A stretch of 64,000 bases of DNA, taken from NCBI RefSeq assembly GCF_036287215.1, contig NZ_CP142860.1, positions 3,348,001 through 3,412,000 of the forward strand, written 5' to 3'. This document shows positions 42,403 to 51,179 of this stretch, piece by piece. The position numbers and the translations under genes are program-made. Positions within the stretch are counted from its first letter, which is position 1; every line of letters begins with the position of its first letter. The stretch is from Caproiciproducens sp. CPB-2 (GTDB taxonomy: Bacteria > Bacillota > Clostridia > Oscillospirales > Acutalibacteraceae). A model generated the notes under the pieces. That model was not told the origin of the DNA. It saw only the letters and a list, made by a program, of their open reading frames with translations, and did not search any database.

Positions 42403-43347
42403 TTAAAGATGCCTGCCGATCTCCGCAAGAATCTGCGCCTCGGCTTCCTCCAGGGTGGTGTTAAAGGTACATCCCGCCGCTCCCGCGTGTCCGCCGCCGC
42501 CGAAAACGGCGCAGATTTCGGAAGCGTTCTGCGGCGGCTGTGCCCGCAGAGAAATTTTGTACCCGCCGTCCGCCTTTTCGCGGATGGTCACGCCGATGAC
42601 CACGCCCTCGATCGCGCGGGGAATGGAGGCCAGTCCCTCGATGTCGCCCTCTGTCGCGCCGGTGCTTGCGATCATCTCATTGGTAATTTTAATGACCGCG
42701 ACGCGGTTGTCGTAAAAATAGCGGATGGTATCCATGACGCAGCGCTCCATATCGATGCGCGCGCGGCTTTTCGTGTCGAACATCGCACGGTTGATCCGGT
42801 GCCCGTCGGCGCCTTTTTCAACAAGGTCCGCGGCAATACGGTAGGTGGCCGGGGTCACGTTGATGTATTTGAAGCAGCCGGTGTCCGTCGTAATGCCCGT
42901 ATAAAGGCAATCCGCGATCACGGAATCCATTTCGACGCCCAGCAGATTGAGCAGGTCGAAAATAATCTCGCAGGTGGCGGCCGCTTTCGCGTCCAGACAG
43001 GTGCGTTTCGCGTAATCGGAATTGGAGGGGTGATGGTCGATGCAGAGGTCAACCCTGTCCCCGTAAAGGCTCTGGTTCGGTTCGCCGATCAGCTGCAGGT
43101 CGGCAATGTCCACCGCGACGACCGTTTCGGGGGAGAACGTCTCCTCTTTCACGCCGCTGAAAAGGTACCGGTATTTCGGCACGATCTCATCGGAGCAGCG
43201 GATCATGGCATGCCTGCCCATTTTCTGCAGGCCCCGGCAAAGCGCCGTGGCGGAGCCCAGGGTGTCGCCGTCCGGATACTGGTGGCTTAAAATCAGGATA
43301 TGGTCGGCTTCCCGCAGAAAATCGGCCGCCTCGCTTCGGGTTATCAT
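42403..43347 (-). CDS. nrnA: DHH-family nanoRNase/pAp phosphatase
   Basis: Degrades short oligoribonucleotides and dephosphorylates 3'-phosphoadenosine 5'-phosphate. It has 314 residues. The DHH domain has HQYPDGDTLGSA (about 22-33) and the signature CIDHHPSNSDY. The DHHA1 domain ends with FGGGGHAGAAGCTF (about 288-301). Its start overlaps the rbfA stop by 4 bases (ATGA), indicating translational coupling. This is its usual place between rbfA and truB in Firmicutes. Confidence 0.93.
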   Translation of the reverse strand: MITRSEAADFLREADHILILSHQYPDGDTLGSATALCRGLQKMGRHAMIRCSDEIVPKYRYLFSGVKEETFSPETVVAVDIADLQLIGEPNQSLYGDRVDLCIDHHPSNSDYAKRTCLDAKAAATCEIIFDLLNLLGVEMDSVIADCLYTGITTDTGCFKYINVTPATYRIAADLVEKGADGHRINRAMFDTKSRARIDMERCVMDTIRYFYDNRVAVIKITNEMIASTGATEGDIEGLASIPRAIEGVVIGVTIREKADGGYKISLRAQPPQNASEICAVFGGGGHAGAAGCTFNTTLEEAEAQILAEIGRHL

Positions 43348-43694
43348 TTTTTATCACCTCTTAAATCGTTGAGCATCCGCGAAATATTCGCGCTGTATTC
43401 GATGGAGTCGGTCGCTTTGAAGGTAAGCTCCGGCACATGCCTGAGCTGAAGCCGCGCGCCAAGCTCGTGACGGATAAAGCCGGACGCCGATTTCAGGCCG
43501 GTAACGGCCTGCTTCGCCCGCTCCATCCCCTCCATTGCGCTGACAAAAACCGTGCAGTAAGATAAATCGCTTGTGACGTCCACCCGGACAATACTGATCA
43601 GCCCCTGTACCCGCGGGTCTTTCAGCTCGCGGAAGATTGCCGTCAGCTCCCTTTTGATATCCTCGGTCGTCCGTCCCATTCTGTGGCTGGCCAT
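43344..43694 (-). CDS. rbfA: Ribosome-binding factor A
   Basis: 16S rRNA 5'-end maturation factor binding the 30S subunit. It has 116 residues with a KH-like fold. Recognisable parts are RMGRTTEDIKRELTAIFREL then KDPRVQGLISIVRVDVTSDL then SYCTVFVSAM and RHELGARLQLRHVPELTFKA. It follows infB after 30 bases and overlaps nrnA by 4. Confidence 0.95.
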   Translation of the reverse strand: MASHRMGRTTEDIKRELTAIFRELKDPRVQGLISIVRVDVTSDLSYCTVFVSAMEGMERAKQAVTGLKSASGFIRHELGARLQLRHVPELTFKATDSIEYSANISRMLNDLRGDKK

Positions 43695-43724
43695 TTTCTA
43701 CCTCCGTATCTTACCCTTTCGGGA

Positions 43725-46226
43725 TCAGTCCCTGTATTCCTCCATCACAAAGGCTTCCAGGATATCCCCTTCCTTGATGTCGTTGAAGCGCTCGAGACCG
43801 ATGCCGCAGTCGTAGCCCTCGGCGACCTCTTTCACGTCGTCCTTGAAACGGCGCAGGGAAGCGATCTTATCCTCCGTGATGACAATCCCGTCGCGCACAA
43901 CGCGAATCTGTGCGACGCGGGTGATTTTGCCCGTCGTAACGTGGGCGCCCGCAACGGTACCCACATTGGTGATTTTATAGACCTCGCGGCACTCGGCCTT
44001 GCCCAGGGGCAGTTCGCGGAATTTCGGCGCAAGCATGCCCTTCATGGCGGACTCGATTTCGTCGATACAGTCGTAGATGATGCGGTACAAACGCATATCC
44101 ACGCCGTCGCGCTTGGCGTTTTCCTCGGCGACCGGGTCGGGCCGCACGTTAAAGCCGACGATAATGGCGTTGGAAGCGGAAGCGAGCATGACATCGGATT
44201 CGCTGATCGCGCCCACGCCGCCGTGAATGACGTTGACGCGGACTTCCTCGTTGCCCAGCTTCTCCAGCGACTGGCGGACCGCTTCCACGGAGCCCTGCAC
44301 ATCGGCCTTTACAATGATCTGCAGCTCCTTCATATCGCCCTGCTTCATCTGGTCGAACAGATTGTCAAGGGTGACCTTGGTGCGGGAGTTGAAACGCTCT
44401 TCCTTCAGCTCGGTGCGGCGCTGCTCCACCAGCTCCCTTGCGAGGCGCTCGTCGGACACGGCGTTGAAGATATCGCCGCCGGTCGGCACGTCGTCAAGGC
44501 CGGTGATCTCCACCGGGACGCTCGGGCCCGCCTGCTCGATCTTCTGCCCGTCCGCGTTCGTCATGGCGCGCACGCGGCCCACGGTGGTGCCGGCGACAAT
44601 GATATCGCCGGTGCGGAGCGTCCCGTTCTGGACCAGCATGGTCGCAATCGGGCCGCGGCCCTTGTCAAGCCTTGCCTCAATCACGGTGCCCTTTGCGGCG
44701 CGGTCCGGGTTGGCCTTCAGCTCCTTCATGTCCGCCGTCAGGATGATCATTTCCAGAAGGTCCTTGATGCCGGTCTTCTTCACGGCGGAAACCGGGATGC
44801 ACGGCGTGTCGCCGCCCCATTCCTCCGGAACAAGGTCGTACTCCGTCAGCTGTTCCATGACATGCTGCGGGTTTGCGCCCGGCTTATCCATTTTGTTGAT
44901 CGCGACGATGATGGAAACCTCCGCGGCCTTGGCGTGATGGATCGCCTCCACGGTCTGCGGCATGATGCCGTCGTCCGCGGCGACCACCAGAACGGCGATA
45001 TCCGTTACCTGCGCGCCTCTGGCGCGCATGGTGGTAAACGCTGCGTGGCCCGGGGTGTCCAGGAAGGTGACGTCGCGCTTGCCCAGCTTTACCTGGTACG
45101 CGCCGATGTGCTGGGTAATGCCGCCGGCCTCGGAGGCGGTGACGTTCGCGTGGCGGATGGCGTCCAGAAGGGACGTCTTGCCGTGGTCGACGTGGCCCAT
45201 GACGACCACAACGGGCGCGCGCGGCACGAGGTTGTCGTCCTTGTCCTCGCTGTCGTCGATGATCTGTTCCTCAATGGTGACGACGACTTCCTTTTCCACC
45301 TTCGCGTGGAATTCCATGGCGGCGAGGGAAGCGGTGTCGAAGTCGACGGTGTCGTTGACGGCGGCAAACACGCCCAGAGCCATCAGCTTCTTGATGACCT
45401 CGGCGGCGGTGGCCTTCAGGCGGAGCGCCAGCTCGCCGACCGTAATCTCCTCCGGAATCTGGATGGTGATCGGTTTCGCCTTGCGCTCCAGCGCGATGCG
45501 GCGCAGACGCTCGGCCTCGGTCTCCTTGCGGGAATTCCTCGGCCTGCCGCGGTACTGGGAGCTGCGCTGGGTCAGCTTCTGCTTCTGCACGGTATTGTTC
45601 GTGTTGATTTTCTCGGAAGCGAGACGGTCGTATTTTTCGTTGTATTTATCAAGCTCCACATGGGACGATCTCGTATCGACAATCCTGCCCTCGGTGCGTT
45701 TGATCGCGCTGCCGGAGTCGCCGGACGGCTGCGGTCTTCTCTGCATGGTGCTCTGCTGCGGTCTGGGCGCCGCGGGGGTCTTGTGCTGCTGGGGGGCCTT
45801 GGGTCCGACCGGCGTAATCTTGCCCGGCTTTACGGCCTTGCGCGTAGGCGGGACAGAGCCCTGCGCACTCTGTGCGGGGCGTGCCTGAGCTCCGGGCCGC
45901 TGCTGCGCTCCCTGCGCCGGACGCGGAGCCCTGGCCTGCTGCTGTACGGGCGGACGGGGCGCGGGCTTCTGCGGCTGGATGATGACATCCGGCTTTTCCG
46001 GCTCCACGACGGTCTCGTTCCGGTTCGCCTGAGCGAAATACGTGTCAAGGCTTTCGCTGCTGTTCTTCTGTGTAAACGTTTCAAAAACGAGATCGAGTTC
46101 GCTTTCGTTGAGAGCCGTCATATGTTTTTTTGTTTCGCCGGTATACTTCTCCAAAGTATCAATGACATCCTTATTCGGGACGTTCAAATCCTTTGCCACC
46201 TCATGGACCCTGTATTTCATCATCAT
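43725..46226 (-). CDS. infB: Translation initiation factor IF-2
   Basis: GTPase that places initiator tRNA on the 30S subunit. It has 833 residues. The N-terminal IF2_N helical domain ([20 protein letters not shown]) is followed by a Pro/Gln/Ala-rich variable region (about 75-165) and a second IF2_N domain. The G domain has [12 protein letters not shown] (about 343-354), DTPGHAAF and NKMDKP. Domains II-IV end with [20 protein letters not shown]. Three tandem ATG codons follow GAGGAGGAATTTGAT. It is the centre of the nusA-infB operon. Confidence 0.97.
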   Translation of the reverse strand: MMMKYRVHEVAKDLNVPNKDVIDTLEKYTGETKKHMTALNESELDLVFETFTQKNSSESLDTYFAQANRNETVVEPEKPDVIIQPQKPAPRPPVQQQARAPRPAQGAQQRPGAQARPAQSAQGSVPPTRKAVKPGKITPVGPKAPQQHKTPAAPRPQQSTMQRRPQPSGDSGSAIKRTEGRIVDTRSSHVELDKYNEKYDRLASEKINTNNTVQKQKLTQRSSQYRGRPRNSRKETEAERLRRIALERKAKPITIQIPEEITVGELALRLKATAAEVIKKLMALGVFAAVNDTVDFDTASLAAMEFHAKVEKEVVVTIEEQIIDDSEDKDDNLVPRAPVVVVMGHVDHGKTSLLDAIRHANVTASEAGGITQHIGAYQVKLGKRDVTFLDTPGHAAFTTMRARGAQVTDIAVLVVAADDGIMPQTVEAIHHAKAAEVSIIVAINKMDKPGANPQHVMEQLTEYDLVPEEWGGDTPCIPVSAVKKTGIKDLLEMIILTADMKELKANPDRAAKGTVIEARLDKGRGPIATMLVQNGTLRTGDIIVAGTTVGRVRAMTNADGQKIEQAGPSVPVEITGLDDVPTGGDIFNAVSDERLARELVEQRRTELKEERFNSRTKVTLDNLFDQMKQGDMKELQIIVKADVQGSVEAVRQSLEKLGNEEVRVNVIHGGVGAISESDVMLASASNAIIVGFNVRPDPVAEENAKRDGVDMRLYRIIYDCIDEIESAMKGMLAPKFRELPLGKAECREVYKITNVGTVAGAHVTTGKITRVAQIRVVRDGIVITEDKIASLRRFKDDVKEVAEGYDCGIGLERFNDIKEGDILEAFVMEEYRD

Positions 46227-46244
46227 ATATCAAATTCCTCCTCA

Positions 46245-46562
46245 TTACTCTGTGGCCGCCTGTGCCCGGGAAAGCTCAAGCAGCTTTTTAGCGAACCCTG
46301 CGTCATTCACCGCTACAACTCCGGTTCGCTTCCCAAGAGCCATGCTGATTTCGTCCATTACCGCCCCGCAGATAACCACCGCGGTTCCTTCTTCTTTGGC
46401 CGCCCGCCGGACGCCTCCGGCGGTTCGGGGGGAAAGGTCCGCCGCCAGCAGTATCAGCGCGGCGCTTCCCTTCCTCAGCGATTCGATCGCCGCGTCATTG
46501 CCGAGCGAAAGCCTTCCGGCCCGGCGGGCAATGCCGAGAAGATGTAAGATTTTTTCATTCAT
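46245..46562 (-). CDS. L7Ae-family RNA-binding protein YlxQ
   Basis: A 105-residue protein of the L7Ae/L30e fold that binds kink-turn RNA. It shows MNEKILHLLGIARRAGRLSL then GNDAAIESLRKGSAALILLA then ADLSPRTAGGVRRAAKEEGT. I chose ATG 46562, which overlaps the ylxR 3' end by 8 bases; a longer frame reads back through ylxR in another phase. Its place between ylxR and infB is conserved. Confidence 0.88.
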   Translation of the reverse strand: MNEKILHLLGIARRAGRLSLGNDAAIESLRKGSAALILLAADLSPRTAGGVRRAAKEEGTAVVICGAVMDEISMALGKRTGVVAVNDAGFAKKLLELSRAQAATE

Positions 46563-46824
46563 TCCGGCTGATTTCCTCCTCCATACGGTCAAATACCTCG
46601 TCGGGGATTTTGCAGGAGAAGGCTTTTTCAAATCTTCTCGCCTTTCGCGCCGCTTTCAGGCAGTCTATGCTCCTGCACACATATGCGCCGCGCCCCGGCC
46701 TGCGTCCTGTCAAATCAAGAGATATTTCCTGTTCGGGCGATTTTACCACCCGCACAAGCTCTTTTTTCGGTTTCATCTCTCCGCACCCCGAGCACATCCG
46801 CATCGGTACTTTTCTTTCATGCAT
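46555..46824 (-). CDS. YlxR (DUF448) nucleic-acid-binding protein
   Basis: An 89-residue protein with the YlxR signature MRMCSGCGEMKPKKELVRVV near the N-terminus and GRRPGRGAYVCRSIDCLKAA then RKARRFEKAF. Homologues bind RNA or act as regulators; one is linked to RNase P. I chose ATG 46824, with GGCGGTG upstream. A GTG at 46833 is the alternative. It lies in the standard nusA-ylxR-ylxQ-infB order. Confidence 0.88.
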   Translation of the reverse strand: MHERKVPMRMCSGCGEMKPKKELVRVVKSPEQEISLDLTGRRPGRGAYVCRSIDCLKAARKARRFEKAFSCKIPDEVFDRMEEEISRNE

Positions 46825-46851
46825 CCCATACACCGCCTGTTCAAAAAGAAT

Positions 46852-47910
46852 TTACTTCTGCTCTTCCTCGCCAAAGAAGCCGCTTTCCGGCTTGATATCT
46901 ATCTTCCAGCCGGTCAGCTTGGCGGCAAGGCGGGCGTTCTGCCCCTTGTTGCCGATCGCGAGGGAGAGCTGGCTGTCCGGCACGGTCACGCGGCAGGCGT
47001 GGGAGCCGTCCTGCGCCGGGGTGACGGAAAGGACGTCCGCGGGCGACAGCGCGGAGGCGATAAACTGCGCCGGATCCTCGCTGTACTCCACAATGTCGAT
47101 CTTTTCGCCGCCCAGCTCGTTTACGATATTGGAAACGCGCGCGCCGCGGGAGCCGATGCAGGCGCCGACGGCGTCGACGTCCGGATTATGGCTCAGGACC
47201 GCGATTTTTGTGCGGGACCCCGCTTCGCGGGAAACCGCCTTTATCTCCACCGTGCCGTCGTAGATCTCCGGCACCTCGGTTTCAAACAATCTCTTGACCA
47301 GATCGGGGTGGACGCGGCTGATCATAGCGCGCGGGCCCTTCTCGGTTTCCTTGACGTCGACCACGTACACCTTGATGTGGTCGCCCTCCGTCAGCTTTTC
47401 GTCGCCGACCTGTTCGCTCTTGGGCAGAATGGCTTCGGCCTTGCCGATCATCAGCGTCGCCGCGCCCGTGCGGGGGTCGACCCGCTCCACCAAAGCGCTG
47501 ACCAGCTCCTGATGCTTGCTCTGGAACTCCTGCATCATCTGGCCGCGCTCGCCGTCGCGGATGCCCTGCCGGATGATGTTGCGGGCGGTCTGCGCCGCGA
47601 TGCGCCCGAATTCCTTGGTGTTCAGCTGAACGCCGACCACTTCGCCGATGTCCGTTTTCGGGTCGATTTTGCGCGCGTCCTCCAACAGAATTTCTTTTCC
47701 CTGGTCGCTTATGTCCTCAACGACGGTCTTGCGCAGATAAACTTCGAACGTCCCTTTCGCCGGATCCATGTTTATCACACAGTCCTCGTTGCCGTAGCTG
47801 TTTTTGCAGGCTGTGACAATCGCCTTTTTGATCCTGTCGAGCATAAAGTCGACCGGAATGCCCCTTTCTTTTTCCAACAGAGCAAGGGCCTCGAAAACTT
47901 CGCTGTTCAT
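46852..47910 (-). CDS. nusA: Transcription termination/antitermination factor NusA
   Basis: Binds RNA polymerase and nascent RNA. It has 352 residues, the short Firmicutes type without C-terminal acidic repeats. The N-terminal domain (MNSEVFEALALLEKERGIPV) is followed by S1 (about 130-200), KH1 with RVHPDLVKRLFETEVPEIYD, and KH2 with DAVGACIGSRGARVSNIVNE and SLAIGNKGQNARLAAKLTGW. Its ATG overlaps the rimP stop by 4 bases, and GGAGGTATTGAG lies upstream. Confidence 0.96.
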   Translation of the reverse strand: MNSEVFEALALLEKERGIPVDFMLDRIKKAIVTACKNSYGNEDCVINMDPAKGTFEVYLRKTVVEDISDQGKEILLEDARKIDPKTDIGEVVGVQLNTKEFGRIAAQTARNIIRQGIRDGERGQMMQEFQSKHQELVSALVERVDPRTGAATLMIGKAEAILPKSEQVGDEKLTEGDHIKVYVVDVKETEKGPRAMISRVHPDLVKRLFETEVPEIYDGTVEIKAVSREAGSRTKIAVLSHNPDVDAVGACIGSRGARVSNIVNELGGEKIDIVEYSEDPAQFIASALSPADVLSVTPAQDGSHACRVTVPDSQLSLAIGNKGQNARLAAKLTGWKIDIKPESGFFGEEEQK

Positions 47911-48407
47911 TCCTCAATACCTCCAACAATATCATCATCCACCAGCCGCACCGACGAGGCATCCCTGGCGGCCAGCGAAATCGTTACTCCTTCCTCCGTT
48001 TGAAGGACCATGGTATTCTCCCGATAATCTTCCAGCACGGCGGTCAGCTCGCGCCGCCCGTCCTCCAGGGGACGGATCAGCTTCACACGCACCGCGGAAC
48101 CCAGGAACGCCTGAAAATGCTCCTCGCGCACAAGCTCCCGGTCGATTCCCGGGGAGGAAACCTCCAGACAGTACGACCGGTCGATCGGGTCGAGTTCGTC
48201 GAGCGGGCCGTTGATCGCGCGGCTCATTTTTTCACAGTCCTCAATGCCCACGCCGCCCTCTTTGTCAATAAAAATCCTCAGAAACCAGTCGGCTCCCTCT
48301 TTCAGGAAGCGGACGTCCCAGACGGAAAGCCCCAGCCCGGCCGCGATCGGCGCGGCAAGCTTCCATACCGCTTCGACGGTATTTCCGTTCTTTTTCTTAT
48401 AAGCCAA
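47907..48407 (-). CDS. rimP: Ribosome maturation factor RimP
   Basis: 30S assembly factor, 166 residues, first gene of the operon. It shows WKLAAPIAAGLGLSVWDVRF then LKEGADWFLRIFIDKEGGVG (about 14-53) and SYCLEVSSPGIDRELVREEH, the family core, with an SH3-like C-terminal domain. The start is TTG with GAGGTGAACAGGG upstream. A terminator-like hairpin for the preceding spoVT gene stands only 20-50 bases before it, so the operon promoter is not obvious. Confidence 0.93.
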   Translation of the reverse strand: MAYKKKNGNTVEAVWKLAAPIAAGLGLSVWDVRFLKEGADWFLRIFIDKEGGVGIEDCEKMSRAINGPLDELDPIDRSYCLEVSSPGIDRELVREEHFQAFLGSAVRVKLIRPLEDGRRELTAVLEDYRENTMVLQTEEGVTISLAARDASSVRLVDDDIVGGIEE

Positions 48408-48426
48408 CCCTGTTCACCTCATAATA

Positions 48427-48456
48427 CAAACAAAAGAGCGGGTCGCCCCACTCTTT
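48427..48456 (-). terminator. Probable terminator of spoVT
   Basis: On the minus strand AAAGAGTGGGG and CCCGCTCTTTT form a hairpin followed by GTTTGTA. It stands between spoVT and rimP. Confidence 0.6.
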
Positions 48457-48531
48457 CATCCTTCATAATATTACTTATTTATAATATCACAACAAAACTG
48501 CGAATGCAAGGGGGAAAAGTGAATAATACGC

Positions 48532-49068
48532 TTATTCCTCCATCTGTTTTCCCAAGAAGGATGCTGCGACCTGCGCGAGCTTGGTTTCACTTTCCGTGGG
48601 AACCTCGTCGCCGTCGTTTCCGAGCAGGACTACCGCCCCGGTCACGTCGCTGGAAGCGATGATGGGATAAACGACTTCCGCCGTCCTGTCCACACCCTCC
48701 ACGGGCCGGAACGCGGACTTTCCCTTGCTGATAAAATTCGTGCGGCTCTGCATGCATTCCTCAAGCTCGGGGGTCACGCGGCGCTCCAGAAATTCCTTGC
48801 GCGAAACGCCGGCCGCCGCGACGACATGGTCGCGGTCACAGATAATGGCGGGCGCGTTGATCGCTTTGCTCAGTACATCCGCGTACTGCCCGGCGAAGGT
48901 GGAAAGCTCGCCCACAGGCGAGTATTTTTTAAAAATGACCCCTCCCTGCGTATCGGTAAAAATTTCAAGCGCGTCGCCTTCGCGTATGCGAAGCGTGCGG
49001 CGTATCTCCTTTGGGATGACAACGCGGCCTAAATCATCAATTCTTCTGACTATTCCTGTGGCTTTCAA
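48532..49068 (-). CDS. spoVT: Stage V sporulation transcription factor T
   Basis: Regulator of forespore genes, 178 residues. The N-terminal AbrB swapped-hairpin DNA-binding domain reads MKATGIVRRIDDLGRVVIPK then EIRRTLRIREGDALEIF (1-37). A GAF domain fills the rest (about 57-175), with AINAPAIICDRDHVVAAAGV. Its presence indicates a spore-forming lineage. AGGAGGTAATAAAATT precedes the ATG. It is monocistronic. Confidence 0.94.
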   Translation of the reverse strand: MKATGIVRRIDDLGRVVIPKEIRRTLRIREGDALEIFTDTQGGVIFKKYSPVGELSTFAGQYADVLSKAINAPAIICDRDHVVAAAGVSRKEFLERRVTPELEECMQSRTNFISKGKSAFRPVEGVDRTAEVVYPIIASSDVTGAVVLLGNDGDEVPTESETKLAQVAASFLGKQMEE

Positions 49069-49409
49069 TTTTATTACCTCCTGTGCGGTGTTGTCTGTGC
49101 TTATTATCCGCAGGAATCTCTTTGCTATGCAGTATTTGACAAGGATGATTTTGGGAAAATTTTTTCATTTGCTCCCGGCGGCGCACCGCCCGCCGGAAAT
49201 CCGCGCTTTTCCCGCGCGGCGGCGTCAACAGATCCGAAAGCCGGGGCGAGCAGGGGCGCAGCCAACGCGGTCAGCAAAATTGTAAAACAATTTTGCGGTT
49301 GCGCGACTTTCCCGACTGCCTGAGGAAAATACGGTAATACTTGTAAACGGAAGGAACCCGTACTATAATAAATCATATTAAGTTTTCCCGAATAAATGGA
49401 GGTTTTACA
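49069..49409. other. Intergenic region with a perfect 23-bp palindrome
   Basis: No gene was seen. GCAAAATTGT-AAA-ACAATTTTGC (49274-49296) is a perfect inverted repeat in an otherwise GC-rich stretch, about 45 bases upstream of the lipoprotein promoter -35. It could be an operator or a short hairpin. Confidence 0.5.
49341..49369 (+). promoter_or_regulatory. Sigma-A promoter of the lipoprotein gene
   Basis: TTGTAA (49341-49346), a 17-bp spacer and TATAAT (49364-49369), 40 bases before the start codon. Confidence 0.75.
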
Positions 49410-49862
49410 TTGAAAAAACTGATAAAATTATGCGCCGCGGTCCTTGCGGCGGCGGCCCTGTTCGCGTTTGCGGGCTGTTCGGCGCGCACGCCGGTTTCGG
49501 CGGACGAATTTAAAAAGCAGGCGGAAGCGGCCGGGTTTACGGTGACGGATTCCTCCGCGAATGCAAACGCGGAAAAATACCTGTCCGCGGTCAAAAGCGA
49601 GACCGGCACGGAGCTGGCGTTCCTTGCCTTCTCCTCCGAAAGCGCCGCGACGGAGATGTACACGAACCTCAAGTCGGGCATTGCCTCCGGCACGGACGGC
49701 GACGCGCAGAACGTCGACTCCTCCTCCTATAATAAATACACCCTTGTAAACGGCGAGCTGAACCACATTCTGGTGAGAATGAATAAAACCATTGTGTACG
49801 GCAAGGCGACCACAACCTATAAAAGCCAGATCGAGGACTTTTTCAGCGCGATCAAATACTGA
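49410..49862 (+). CDS. Small lipoprotein, unknown
   Basis: A 150-residue protein with a lipoprotein signal peptide (KLCAAVLAAAALFAFAGC, lipobox FAGC at residues 20-23). The mature domain contains SADEFKKQAEAAGFTVTDSS, LAFLAFSSESAATEMYTNLK and a C-terminal YKSQIEDFFSAIKY. It starts at TTG with ATGGAGGTTTTACA upstream. It stands alone between a promoter and a terminator. The fold resembles small PsbP/DUF-type substrate-free lipoproteins, but no family was recognised. Confidence 0.8.
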   Translation: MKKLIKLCAAVLAAAALFAFAGCSARTPVSADEFKKQAEAAGFTVTDSSANANAEKYLSAVKSETGTELAFLAFSSESAATEMYTNLKSGIASGTDGDAQNVDSSSYNKYTLVNGELNHILVRMNKTIVYGKATTTYKSQIEDFFSAIKY

Positions 49863-49875
49863 ACCCGTTTTCATA

Positions 49876-49926
49876 AGGCTCCCCTGACAGACGCGGACGC
49901 AGCGCTTGTCGGGGGAGCCTTTTTGA
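49876..49926 (+). terminator. Terminator of the lipoprotein gene
   Basis: AGGCTCCCC...GGGGGAGCCT with inner pairing TGACA/TGTC, followed by TTTTTG, 14 bases past the stop. Confidence 0.88.
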
Positions 49927-49944
49927 TATGTGAACTATCATAAT

Positions 49945-50535
49945 TTAAAACAGCTTTCCGCCGGTAAAGCCCGCGAAGGCCATGGACAGGATCCCGACGT
50001 AGATCAGCACGGCGGGCAGCCCGCCGAACGCTTTGGGCATATCCGGGTTCCTGCAGATTTCCGGCGTATGGGAAAAAACGAGGGCGGCCAGAAAGAACGC
50101 CGCGCCCGTACCGAGGGCAAAGCCGACGGCGTCCGGCAAAGCGAGCTTCAGGCTTTTCAGCACGTACGGCATGGAGAGCACGACCGTATTCATTGCCGCC
50201 GGGGCCAGAATCTGCCCGTATTTCCTGTAAAACCGCGCGGAAAAGGTTTTCAGGACAAACGCCGCGATCAGATAGGCGGCCGCGCTGCAAAAAGCCAGCA
50301 GGGCCGGCCGCAGGACAACCAGCGTCTGGCTGCCCGCAAGCAGCGGGCTGAGAAAATAAGCCGCGGCCATGGAAATCAGCGTAAAAACCGTCACGAAGGC
50401 AGAATACATTCCGAGCATTTTCGGCCTGCGCCCCGCGCGGAGCACGCGGCTGAACCCAATGCCCCCGGCAAACAGGATATTTTCCGTGCTGACCGCCAGA
50501 AGCGCGGCCAAAAGCATCTGTACAAAGGTGTTCAT
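49945..50535 (-). CDS. RnfA/NqrE-like membrane protein lacking the Fe-S cysteines
   Basis: A 196-residue protein with six membrane segments, the size and pattern of RnfA, ending in the family-like AFGGLPAVLIYVGILSMAFAGFTGG. In known RnfA/NqrE two cysteines ligate an intramembrane 2Fe-2S cluster, in GICPFLGVS and TTNCAVLG. Here the aligned places read FAGGIGFSRVL and AMNTVVLS, so both cysteines are gone. It is the last gene of the operon; its start overlaps the RnfE-like stop by 4 bases. It probably pairs with the RnfE-like protein in the membrane, but the redox role is doubtful. Confidence 0.85.
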   Translation of the reverse strand: MNTFVQMLLAALLAVSTENILFAGGIGFSRVLRAGRRPKMLGMYSAFVTVFTLISMAAAYFLSPLLAGSQTLVVLRPALLAFCSAAAYLIAAFVLKTFSARFYRKYGQILAPAAMNTVVLSMPYVLKSLKLALPDAVGFALGTGAAFFLAALVFSHTPEICRNPDMPKAFGGLPAVLIYVGILSMAFAGFTGGKLF

Positions 50536-51179
50536 ATGCGGGGCACCCTCCTTCTGCCGCCTTTTTTACCGCGCTTTTCATTGACCCACTGGACGAACGC
50601 GGCGAAAAACCCCAGCAGGAGGAAGCCGAAAAACGGCAGGGAAACGCCCGCGTCGGCGGTGCCGTACACCCCCATGTTGGTGTGCCACAGGCTTCCCTTG
50701 AGCCAGAGCTCCCGGACGGCGGCGCTCAGGCAGACGACCGCGGCAAAGCCGGCGGAACACCCCAGAGCGTCCGCGGCCACCGCCCAGCCGATGTGGGTGG
50801 GCGCGTAGTCGTTCGCGCGGGAAAGGATCATGGAGTTGCCGATCATCAGAGCGGCGAACATGCCCAGGGCGGTCACCGACCCGGGGAGCAGCTTTTCCGT
50901 CAGCCACGCGGCGGGCAGATACAGGACCGCGGAAACCGTCAGGACCAGCCCCGGACGGATCCACAGGGGCACCATTTCCCCCACCAGGCAGAACAAAAGG
51001 GACAGCGGCAGGGTCAGGAAAAGGAACAGGAGGGACAGCTCAACGGCGTTCCTCATATTGTAGCCGCCCGCAACAACGGGGTAAAGCCCGAGCGCGCCCA
51101 CCAGAACGGGGTTTTTGAAAAACGCTCCGTTCAAAAAGATCGTGCCCGTTTCGCGCAGCAGGGTTTTCTTATTCGTCAT
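50532..51179 (-). CDS. RnfE/NqrD-like membrane protein lacking the Fe-S cysteines
   Basis: A 215-residue membrane protein. The N-terminal part FKNPVLVGALGLYPVVAGGY aligns with the RnfE pattern ENPVLVLVLGMCPTLAVTT, with Cys replaced by Tyr. The second site LGMFAALMIGNSMILSRAND aligns with LGIFIPLIVVNCIILARAE, with Cys replaced by Ser. The tail is very basic (NEKRGKKGGRRRVPRI). It overlaps the RnfD-like gene by 11 bases upstream and the RnfA-like gene by 4 downstream. rnfG, which normally stands between D and E, is absent. Confidence 0.85.
   Translation of the reverse strand: MTNKKTLLRETGTIFLNGAFFKNPVLVGALGLYPVVAGGYNMRNAVELSLLFLFLTLPLSLLFCLVGEMVPLWIRPGLVLTVSAVLYLPAAWLTEKLLPGSVTALGMFAALMIGNSMILSRANDYAPTHIGWAVAADALGCSAGFAAVVCLSAAVRELWLKGSLWHTNMGVYGTADAGVSLPFFGFLLLGFFAAFVQWVNEKRGKKGGRRRVPRI

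Noticed and set aside
43683..46547. Very long open frame opposite infB (over 900 codons)
   Set aside because: It is the antisense shadow of a GC-rich, clearly recognisable IF-2 gene; composition (His/Arg/Gly-rich) and lack of a ribosome binding site argue against coding.
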